From NCBI RefSeq assembly GCF_000423865.1, contig NZ_AUIU01000003.1:1-34353 (forward strand): a DNA stretch of 34,353 bases, read 5' to 3'. A model generated the notes under the pieces. The model saw only the letters and a list, made by a program, of their open reading frames with translations, had not been told where the DNA came from and made no database searches. The DNA is from Thermodesulfovibrio thiophilus DSM 17215. GTDB lineage: Bacteria > Nitrospirota > Thermodesulfovibrionia > Thermodesulfovibrionales > Thermodesulfovibrionaceae. Position numbers and translations under genes: made by a program. Of the stretch, positions 26,355 to 32,133 are shown piece after piece (within the stretch, counting starts at the first letter, position 1; each line of letters starts with the position of its first letter).

Positions 26355-26434
26355 ATATAACAGCGGATAAAAGGGAAATAAAAGATTTCCGCAAATTGCC
26401 TTTGGCAACTTCTTTTATCCGTAAAACGTTAGGC
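26355..26434 (+). repeat. Integron attC-like recombination site
   Basis: ATATAAC (26355-26361) and GTTAGGC (26428-26434, matching the R' core GTTRRRY) bracket perfect 10-bp arms CGGATAAAAG (26364-26373) and CTTTTATCCG (26412-26421). Inside are two small hairpins (GGAAAT/ATTTCC, TTGCC/GGCAA). Size (about 80 nt), polarity and position, immediately before a small ORF with a strong RBS, fit an attC site between gene cassettes. Two TTCG-type hairpins precede it (26320-26353). The left core is imperfect and the interior folds as two hairpins rather than one, so another structured element is possible. Confidence 0.5.
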
Positions 26435-26459
26435 AACATTGTTAGGAGGTCATGATATT

Positions 26460-26936
26460 ATGCCAAACCAAAGACAAAATCTTGAACAGCAGGTCCTTGA
26501 ACCCTTTGAAAAGTGTGCCCATAAGCATGGTTACCCTATATTCAAGGGGCAAGGACGCGACAACCGAATATGTGTTGATGGTAACACCTACTTTCAGTTC
26601 GGTGATTTGCGGGTAGATACGCCATATTATCACGTGATAATAGAGGTGGAGACTGCTGGAGGTGTCACAAACTTAGTCAAATATTGGTATTGCCTCGAAA
26701 GTCAAAAGCAAATCATATCCAAACCGATTGTACTTTTGCACATATTCAAAATGAGTTCAGAGAGCGATTACGGTTCTCATCTATCACTATGGGATTATCT
26801 ATGGGATCGGATGGCTAAAGATTTGAAAAATCGTATGCAAGCAAAGCGATTTAAAATTGGTGGGGAAGATGATAAATGTGAACTCGACAAGGCTCTCAAA
26901 TACTTCAAGGAAAAAATTCTCGAAAATAAGAGGTGA
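26460..26936 (+). CDS. Small cassette-like protein with possible PD-(D/E)xK nuclease core
   Basis: Start set at 26460 because AGGAGGT (26444-26450) lies 9 nt upstream; the longer TTG frame from 26439 would place the RBS inside the gene. The 158-aa product has no signal or membrane segment. FGDLRVDTPYYHVIIEVETAGG contains Asp49, then Glu62 and Glu64 on a hydrophobic strand, followed by Lys74; that spacing resembles the D-(x)n-ExE/ExK core of restriction-like nucleases. It begins 25 nt after the attC-like site, the normal position for an integron cassette ORF, but no second attC follows. The region looks more G+C-rich than its neighbours, which fits transfer. Exact function unknown. Confidence 0.7.
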   Translation: MPNQRQNLEQQVLEPFEKCAHKHGYPIFKGQGRDNRICVDGNTYFQFGDLRVDTPYYHVIIEVETAGGVTNLVKYWYCLESQKQIISKPIVLLHIFKMSSESDYGSHLSLWDYLWDRMAKDLKNRMQAKRFKIGGEDDKCELDKALKYFKEKILENKR

Positions 26937-27083
26937 TCAGCATGACCCGATGCATCCTCTCTCTTCACTCTGAAGAATAGGAGCTGCAAGCCATCTCTTC
27001 TTCATGTCGCCTTTGCTCCACTTCTTTACCCTGTGTGAAAATCTTTCAAGGGAGCTGTTCAGACTTTCAATGGGGTTAGTTGA
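26937..27083 (-). pseudogene. IS256/Mutator-type transposase, C-terminal remnant
   Basis: A minus-strand frame of 48 codons to a TGA reads STNPIESLNSSLERFS, then HRVKKWSKGDMKKRWLAA, then LQSEERG. That is the conserved C-terminal region of IS256/Mutator-family transposases (N-P-I-E-S-L-N, R-V-K-x-W, G-D-M-x-x-R-W). Everything upstream of it is gone, and the last residues diverge from the family. It adjoins a 24-bp palindrome and an IS605-type remnant. Confidence 0.75.
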
Positions 27084-27104
27084 ACATTTTCATGAAAATG
27101 TTCA
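27081..27104. repeat. 24-bp perfect palindrome
   Basis: The sequence starting TGAACATTTTCA is self-complementary over its whole 24 bp with no loop, exactly at the broken end of the IS256-type remnant. It may be a junction scar or part of an insertion element's end. Confidence 0.7.
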
Positions 27105-27245
27105 TATGGCAAAAGATGTTGAAAAGTTAATCGTCCGCATTCTCGTGACTTCAGTCATGAGTAAGGAGGATATAACATATGTTAATCATAGTATAGTTTT
27201 ATACTTAGATAAATACTTGATTTTTATTTATACATATGTTACTGA

Positions 27246-27377
27246 TATAATCAGGTAAAAAATTATGGCACAAGTACGGTAGGAACTATCGGAATTAAGA
27301 CGCCTGTGGAGTTAGTAGGTTACGAGGACGATGAAGCAGGAAACTCTAACCGTGAGGTTAGAATCCTGCGCCTTTAG
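27246..27377 (+). pseudogene. TnpB (IS605 OrfB) C-terminal fragment
   Basis: Forty-three codons ending at TAG 27375-27377. The tail TVGTIGIKTPVELVGYEDD, then EAGNSNREVRILRL, is the variable C-terminal end seen in TnpB genes, where the coding sequence overlaps the omega-RNA scaffold. The RuvC and zinc-finger regions are missing. Confidence 0.65.
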
Positions 27378-27392
27378 TCGTGGGAGGTTCAC
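27281..27392 (+). ncRNA. Omega-RNA-like scaffold of the IS605 remnant
   Basis: The 3' end of tnpB folds strongly. Outer stem GCAGGA (27336-27341)/TCCTGC (27364-27369) encloses a perfect 7-bp hairpin TCTAACC/GGTTAGA (27345-27362) with a GTGA tetraloop, followed by the right-end sequence CGCCTTTAGTCGTGGGAGG. This matches the layout of TnpB omega-RNAs, whose guide is the flank just past the right end (here from 27393). Expression and activity are not shown. Confidence 0.5.
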
Positions 27393-27488
27393 CAATCTTT
27401 TAAAATCGTTTTCAAATTCAGGTAAAAAATTAACTTCTCTAAATACAGTTGTTAACCTGAGACGATCTAAAAGATCAATTTTGCTCAA
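27393..27488 (-). pseudogene. RelE-like toxin gene, truncated by the IS605 remnant
   Basis: Directly after the antitoxin gene a minus-strand frame starts at TTG 27488, overlapping the antitoxin stop by 3 nt. It reads SKIDLLDRLRL, then TTVFREVNFLPEFENDFKRL, where it meets the right end of the IS605-type element. The F-R-E-V-x-F-x-P-E-F-x-x-D-F-K-R-L pattern is typical of the N-terminus of RelE/ParE-type mRNA interferases. The catalytic C-terminal half is absent; the sequence left of the element is transposase debris, not toxin. Identification rests on about 30 residues. Confidence 0.6.
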
Positions 27489-28273
27489 TCATCATCCTCT
27501 GAATATTCTCTTACTGAGTATTCAGGAGTTCTGTAAAACACAGTTTCATACTCTATTTTTTCTCCATCGTCAGTTACAATCCACGGCACGTCTTTATGTG
27601 AATAATTGCTGATCTGAGCTGCATTCATATCTGCAAGTCGATTTATTACATCCTCTATAACTTCAAGTTCATGAGCTTTTAATTTTGTCAGATCAGGTTT
27701 TCTAAGTGGCAGATACTTTGTCTGGGGATAGTTGAAGTATTTATTTTCTATTTTTACGATTTCATTGTTATGTATCATTGACTCAACAACTTTTGTAAAC
27801 TCAACAGGTGTAGGTCCATAGTGATTTTTTATATAGGTGGCGCCAATGAGCTGTTCTTCATATTTCTCGTAAAAATCAAAATCAATAAAATAAAAAATTT
27901 TATAAAGGACACCCTCCCCTATGTTAGGCTTTGAACCAACCTTATTAAGAATGTAAAGCAGGACTTCTTTTATTTTCTCAATATTTTTTTGAGGAACACT
28001 TATTCTGAAATCGTGTTTTTGTGCTTCTGAATCCTTTTCTTCAACTACAATCACCTCAGGCATCTCTTTTAAACCTAAAAGCTGTTCAACCGATATATTG
28101 AATATCCTTGAAAGCGAAATCAATTCCTCCGCTGTGAACTTTTTTTCTCCGTTTTCCATCTGAGATATTGTAGGACGGGAAACTCCCATTTTTTTTGCAA
28201 GCTCAAGCTGTGTGTAGCCAACCATCGTTCTTAATTTTTTTATTTTTTCCCCTATTAATCTGTTAATAGTCAT
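27485..28273 (-). CDS. Panacea-type antitoxin (XRE helix-turn-helix plus DUF4065)
   Basis: A 262-aa protein. The N-terminal XRE HTH (about 5-62) reads KIKKLRTMVGYTQLELAKKM, then GVSRPTISQMENGEKKFTA. The DUF4065/Panacea domain (about 105-235) carries GEGVLYKIFYFIDFDFYEKY, HYGPTPVEF and YSHKDVPW. Panacea proteins neutralise varied toxins by direct binding, and HTH versions autoregulate. ATG 28273 is preferred (AAGGTG 6 nt upstream); a GTG at 28282 is also in frame. A consensus promoter precedes it. The downstream toxin gene is truncated, so the antitoxin appears orphaned but intact. Confidence 0.9.
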   Translation of the reverse strand: MTINRLIGEKIKKLRTMVGYTQLELAKKMGVSRPTISQMENGEKKFTAEELISLSRIFNISVEQLLGLKEMPEVIVVEEKDSEAQKHDFRISVPQKNIEKIKEVLLYILNKVGSKPNIGEGVLYKIFYFIDFDFYEKYEEQLIGATYIKNHYGPTPVEFTKVVESMIHNNEIVKIENKYFNYPQTKYLPLRKPDLTKLKAHELEVIEDVINRLADMNAAQISNYSHKDVPWIVTDDGEKIEYETVFYRTPEYSVREYSEDDD

Positions 28274-28294
28274 TTTTTTCACCTTTTTTATTTA

Positions 28295-28323
28295 ATTATA
28301 AATTTTGTTATTATATCTGTCAA
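28295..28323 (-). promoter_or_regulatory. Consensus sigma70 promoter of the antitoxin gene
   Basis: Minus strand TTGACA (28323-28318), exactly 17 nt, TATAAT (28300-28295), both perfect consensus boxes. The mRNA would start about 15 nt before the ATG. Any autoregulatory operator for the HTH domain should lie here. Confidence 0.85.
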
Positions 28324-28590
28324 GGTTGTGTTACTTTTTCTAACAAATCATGCGGAGAAATAACCATCAAATATGTTGGATGTGGATTGCTTTTTACAAG
28401 CTCTCCACCAGTAGGATTTGATAAAATTTCATCTTTCAAAAATTCAATTAGATCGAATTATATCGTATATATATCTCTGAACTGAATCATAATCCAGGTT
28501 GTAATAAATCTTTGTTAAATATTTAATGCAAAGCTCAGCATAGATAGTAATTCCCTGATCTTCAATAATTGAATAATCCAAATTGGATTA
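28320..28590 (-). pseudogene. Decayed gene of unknown family
   Basis: Minus-strand reading gives LDYSIIEDQGITIYAELCIK and NLDYDSVQRYIYD in one frame, then after a +1 shift near 28455 DLIEFLKDEILSNPTGGELV and HPTYLMVISPHDLLEKVTQP, ending at TGA 28320. The composition is protein-like, with one frameshift and no clear start codon. Family not recognised; it could be the partner of the decayed antitoxin-like gene upstream. Confidence 0.45.
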
Positions 28591-28599
28591 TTCCTTTGA

Positions 28600-29201
28600 T
28601 AATGAAGCTAACTTTTTTTTCTAATTTCAGGCGTGATGGTGAGATTTCTCCTTTTGTTTTAGCCTCTATCTCTTTCTGTGCCCACTCTATATCGTCTGTC
28701 TGAGTTTTTTAAAATTAGAAAGAAAAGACAGTGGATTTAATCTTTCTCCCTGTTTTTTTCTTTCAAAGTATAAAGTGTGAGTTAATCTGCTTAAAGTTTT
28801 TGCGGACACATTCAGAAATCTTGGCGTAATAAATGCAAGTACATCTTTTTCTTCTGAAGAGAGATATTTTATTTCAGGGCAGTTAAAGGCTTTGATCAAT
28901 CATTGATAGTAACCATACTGAGAAGAATATAAATCTACTTCGGGTTTAACTTTATTTTCATAGTTTAGTTCTTTTAAAACAATATCAAGATTTTTTAATG
29001 TTGGACCAAAATTGTTTTTTACAAATTCATCGTTTATAGGTCTTTTACCAGGTTTTCCAGTAAACTATTCCTTCAAAAAACCACAGTATTTTGTGCACTT
29101 TCAGGATTTTTACCGGATAAATAGGTTATATAATGAATGATTTCTTTAAGCTTTTCTTTGTTTACCTGAATACCTTCCTCTTTGTTATTGTATGTTGTCA
29201 T
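28600..29201 (-). pseudogene. Decayed DUF4065/SocA-like gene
   Basis: An ATG at 29201 with GGGAG upstream opens VNKEKLKEIIHYITYLSGKN. After two frameshifts near 29060-29085 the reading continues GKPGKRPINDEFVKNNFGPT, hits an in-frame TGA near 28905, and continues FNCPEIKYLSSEEKDVLAF and VSAKTLSRLTHTL. A further shift near 28700 gives TDDIEWAQKEIEAKTKGEIS. The order helix, N-x-F-G-P-T-L, L-S-x-E-E, L-S-x-L-T-H is that of DUF4065 (Panacea/SocA) proteins. At least three frameshifts and one stop make it non-functional. Confidence 0.5.
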
Positions 29202-29563
29202 TTTTTTCTCCCTTTATATTTTTTCTAAAATCTTTTACATAGTTCTGAGTATCTATTTAAATTTCTAATTTTTTTCACAATAATGTATAAACAATGGATG
29301 TAACGTGTTCATCTTAAATTGAAAAATAAAGGAAAGAAACATAGTTCAATCACTTGAAAGTGTTACATCAAAATAAGACAATAATAATCCTTCAAGATAT
29401 ACTCTCTTTCTTGTAACAACATTATTACGCATACAGGACTTTCAGTGTTCTGAACAAGTAGATGGCATTACAATTTTTATATATTTTTTAAAATTATATG
29501 CGTTCTTGATATAATCGGATAAATTATAGCGATTGATTTCAAATTTATTTTATACTTAAAAAA
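29202..29563. other. Intergenic region, lytS promoter at its right end
   Basis: No gene is recognised here. The right end holds an extended -10 promoter (TTTAAA 29487-29492, 17 nt, TG-A-TATAAT 29510-29515) facing the histidine kinase gene. This is the probable right limit of the accessory island; no copy of the tRNA-Ala 3' end was found. Confidence 0.5.
29487..29515 (+). promoter_or_regulatory. Extended -10 promoter for the LytS-type kinase gene
   Basis: TTTAAA (29487-29492), a 17-nt spacer ending in the extended element TGA, and TATAAT (29510-29515). It predicts a leader of about 40 nt before the ATG at 29564. Confidence 0.5.
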
Positions 29564-31261
29564 ATGGATATTTTTGAATTAACTTTCACTCTTTCTCAGA
29601 GATTTAGCATTATTGCTACAGTTGCTTTTATTATTTCGAGGATGCATGCATTAGGAAGAGTTCTTTCGCGGAAACCTTCCAATAAAGATAAAATTATTCT
29701 GGCACTCGTTTTTGGTGGACTTGGAGTCCTTGGAACATTTGGAGCAGTGCACATTAACGGTGCTCTTGCAAATTCAAGAGTGGTTGGTGTTATGGTCGCG
29801 GGGTTATTAGGAGGACCTTTTGTTGGAGCTGGCGCAGGACTCATTGCTGGTATTCATAGATATTTTATTGGTGGATTTACAGCATTTTCATGTGGACTGG
29901 CGGCAGTGGTCGAGGGATTGCTTGGTGGAATTATCTATAAATACTGGAAAAAGGGATTTATTCCATGGCATGTAGCATGGTTAGCAGGTTTTGTGGGAGA
30001 GATTGTTCAGATGATTATTATTCTTACATTTTCTACTCCCTTTTCAGAAGCATTAGAACTTGTTAAATTTATCGCAATTCCCATGATTACTGTGAATTCT
30101 ACTGGTGTAGCAATTTTTATGCTCATTATAAAATCAGCAGTTGAACATCAGGAAAGAGTTGCAGCAATGCAGGCAAGAGCCACTCTAAATATTACAAACT
30201 TAATTCTTCCCCGTCTAAGACAGGGATTAAGTGAATATTCTGCCACAGAGATAGCAAAAAACATACTTAATAGTCTAGGGGTTGCAGCAGTGGCAATTAC
30301 TGATAACAAAAAAATTCTCGCACATGTTGGTATCGGAAGTGATCATCATCATTCCGGGCATACATTGCTTACACAGGCAACAATAAATGCTATTAATACA
30401 GGCGAAATTCAGATTGCAAATAAAAAAGAGGAAATAGGTTGCAGCAGTCCTAAATGTAAATTAAGCTCAGCTGTAATTGTACCTTTAAAAAAACGTAATG
30501 AAACAATAGGAACACTTAAACTTTATCATGAAAGAGAAAATAGCATTACATCTGTTGACCTCGAGGTCGCAAGAGGTCTTGCTCATATATTTTCAACTCA
30601 GCTTGAAATTGTCGAATTAGAGACACTTGCCAGACTTAAAACAGAGGCAGAGCTTAAATCCCTTCAGGCACAAATTCATCCACATTTTATATTTAATGCA
30701 TTGAATACGATAATATCTCTGATTAGAATTGATCCAAATAAAGCTAAAAACCTCCTTATAAATTTAGCTACATTTTTACGATATAGTTTAAAGAAAGAAA
30801 GAGAAATTTCACTTAAAGAAGAGCTTTCATATGTTGAAGCTTATCTATCTATTGAACAAGCTCGTTATAGGGATAAGTTAACAGTAAATTATTGCATAGA
30901 TACTGCGGTTGATCTCAATACTCCATTACCACCATTTACAATTCAACCACTTGTTGAGAATTCTATTAAGCACGGACTAAAATCCAAACTTGAAGGTGGT
31001 GAAATTTTAATAAGTATTTATGATGAAAATGAAAATACTGTAATTTCTGTTGAAGACAACGGCATCGGACTTAATAATGAACATAAAACAGAAAAGAAAA
31101 GTACAGGCTTAGGGTTATATCTTGTTAATGAAAGACTTAGAAGATTTTATGGCAATGAAAGTACTCTTAATATAGAAAGCTATCCTCGTTTAGGAACAAA
31201 AATAACCTTTAAAATCCCTAAAAGATTTGTTTACCATGATGTTTTCAGCTATAGTAGCTGA
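29564..31261 (+). CDS. LytS-type membrane sensor histidine kinase
   Basis: A 565-aa kinase. The N-terminal 5TM receptor domain of the LytS/YehU type (about 10-195; NSRVVGVMVAGLLGGPFVG, AGLIAGIHRYFIGG) is followed by a GAF-like domain (about 215-345). The PF06580 histidine kinase box follows, IHPHFIFNALNT with phosphoacceptor His374, then an HATPase with NSIKHG, DNGIGL and TGLGLYLVNERL. In Escherichia coli, BtsS (YehU) of this family senses pyruvate and with BtsR activates the CstA-family transporter gene btsT. The same three-gene order here suggests the same logic. It overlaps the response regulator gene by about 25 nt. Confidence 0.92.
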   Translation: MDIFELTFTLSQRFSIIATVAFIISRMHALGRVLSRKPSNKDKIILALVFGGLGVLGTFGAVHINGALANSRVVGVMVAGLLGGPFVGAGAGLIAGIHRYFIGGFTAFSCGLAAVVEGLLGGIIYKYWKKGFIPWHVAWLAGFVGEIVQMIIILTFSTPFSEALELVKFIAIPMITVNSTGVAIFMLIIKSAVEHQERVAAMQARATLNITNLILPRLRQGLSEYSATEIAKNILNSLGVAAVAITDNKKILAHVGIGSDHHHSGHTLLTQATINAINTGEIQIANKKEEIGCSSPKCKLSSAVIVPLKKRNETIGTLKLYHERENSITSVDLEVARGLAHIFSTQLEIVELETLARLKTEAELKSLQAQIHPHFIFNALNTIISLIRIDPNKAKNLLINLATFLRYSLKKEREISLKEELSYVEAYLSIEQARYRDKLTVNYCIDTAVDLNTPLPPFTIQPLVENSIKHGLKSKLEGGEILISIYDENENTVISVEDNGIGLNNEHKTEKKSTGLGLYLVNERLRRFYGNESTLNIESYPRLGTKITFKIPKRFVYHDVFSYSS

Positions 31262-32009
31262 TGATGAACCTTATGCAAGGGAAGAATTAATTTATATTCT
31301 TTCTCAATTTTCATCATGCAAGGTGCTGGCTCAGGCTGGTAGTGCCTCAGACTGTATATCAGTGTATTCAAAGATGAAATCAGATGTAGTCTTCCTTGAT
31401 ATTGAAATGCCTGATATGTCAGGAATTGAAACAGCAAAAATACTTCTCAAATTTAATGATCCTCCATTGATTATTTTTGCAACAGCTTATGATGATTATG
31501 CTGTTGAGGCTTTTGAACTTGGAGCTCTGGATTATATTCTTAAACCATTTGAAGAAAAAAGGATAACAAAAACTATCATGAGAATAGAGAGTCTTAAAAA
31601 TAATAAAACTGAATGGACACAGGCAGTCAATAAACTGTCTCAATTTCTTGAAAGAAAAAGAGTGTTTAAAAAGCTTCCTGTTCAACAGAATGAAGGTGTA
31701 ATAAGTTTTATTCCTTATAATGAAATTTTGTATTGCGAAGCATTTGAAGGAGGAGTAAAAGTATTCAGTTTAAAAAATGAATACTACTTCGATGGAACTC
31801 TATCAGAGCTGGAAGCCAGGCTTAAAGAAGAAGGTTTTATGCGAGTTCACAAAAGCTATATTGTGAATTTAAAAAGAATTGAAGCAGTGTTGCCATGGTT
31901 TAAAGGTACCTACTGGCTTATAATAGAAGGCAAACACTGTCAGATTCCAGTGAGCAAAGCTATGATTAAAGAACTTAAAGACATTTTAGGATTAAAGTTT
32001 AACTGTTAA
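31236..32009 (+). CDS. LytTR-family response regulator
   Basis: About 257 aa. The N-terminal receiver domain has acidic DDEP, phosphoacceptor Asp in VVFLDIEMPDMSG, FATAYDDYA and Lys in DYILKPFE. The C-terminal LytTR DNA-binding domain (about 145-250) includes LYCEAFEGGVKVFS, MRVHKSYIVNLKRIEAV and IPVSK. Two adjacent ATGs (31236 and 31239) are preferred over an upstream TTG; both lie inside the kinase gene, so the pair is translationally coupled. It should bind direct repeats and activate cstA downstream; a pair of 11-bp repeats begins at its own stop codon. Confidence 0.92.
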   Translation: MMFSAIVADDEPYAREELIYILSQFSSCKVLAQAGSASDCISVYSKMKSDVVFLDIEMPDMSGIETAKILLKFNDPPLIIFATAYDDYAVEAFELGALDYILKPFEEKRITKTIMRIESLKNNKTEWTQAVNKLSQFLERKRVFKKLPVQQNEGVISFIPYNEILYCEAFEGGVKVFSLKNEYYFDGTLSELEARLKEEGFMRVHKSYIVNLKRIEAVLPWFKGTYWLIIEGKHCQIPVSKAMIKELKDILGLKFNC

Positions 32010-32039
32010 TTTCCATTCAAATTCTATCATTTCCATTCA
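32009..32039 (+). promoter_or_regulatory. Direct-repeat operator candidate for the LytTR regulator
   Basis: ATTTCCATTCA at 32009-32019 and again at 32029-32039, perfect copies with a 20-bp period (two helical turns). LytTR regulators bind such pairs of direct repeats on one DNA face. It lies about 32 bp upstream of the -35 box of the cstA promoter, the usual activator position. Confidence 0.6.
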
Positions 32040-32071
32040 TATAAAAATTTTCTCTTTTTATCCTTATGTAA

Positions 32072-32100
32072 TTGTTAATATCCTTTTTAAGTTGTAAAAT
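32072..32100 (+). promoter_or_regulatory. cstA promoter
   Basis: TTGTTA (32072-32077), 17 nt, TAAAAT (32095-32100), predicting transcription from about 32107 and a 27-nt leader with a strong RBS. The non-consensus -35 box fits dependence on the activator bound to the repeats upstream. Confidence 0.55.
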
Positions 32101-32133
32101 TTTTTAGAAAAAATAAAAAGGAGGTGTATTTTT

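Larger units (their letters stand above)
27130..27392 (+). mobile_element. IS200/IS605-family remnant, internally deleted
   Basis: Left part: a hairpin CTCGTGAC/GTCATGAG (27142-27161, loop TTCA), then AAGGAGG and ATG typical of the start of an IS605 ORF. Right part: the 3' end of tnpB and the structured right end finishing GGGAGGTTCAC at about 27392. Most of tnpB is deleted, and a 10-bp direct repeat ACATATGTTA (27175-27184 and 27232-27241) flanks the AT-rich middle. Boundaries are approximate; the right one is set by where the interrupted toxin reading frame resumes. The element is too short to be autonomous but keeps both ends. Confidence 0.7.

Noticed and set aside
27004-27258. Plus-strand 84-aa ORF
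   Set aside because: It crosses the IS256 remnant, the palindrome and the IS605 left end, so it is a chimera of debris with no family resemblance.
28687-28899. Small minus-strand ORF of 70 aa as an independent gene
   Set aside because: It is one uninterrupted piece of the decayed DUF4065-like gene, bounded by an in-frame stop and a frameshift.
29202-29563. Search for a right-hand attachment site (copy of the tRNA-Ala 3' end)
   Set aside because: No stretch resembling the T-arm and acceptor sequence was found here or elsewhere to the right by eye.
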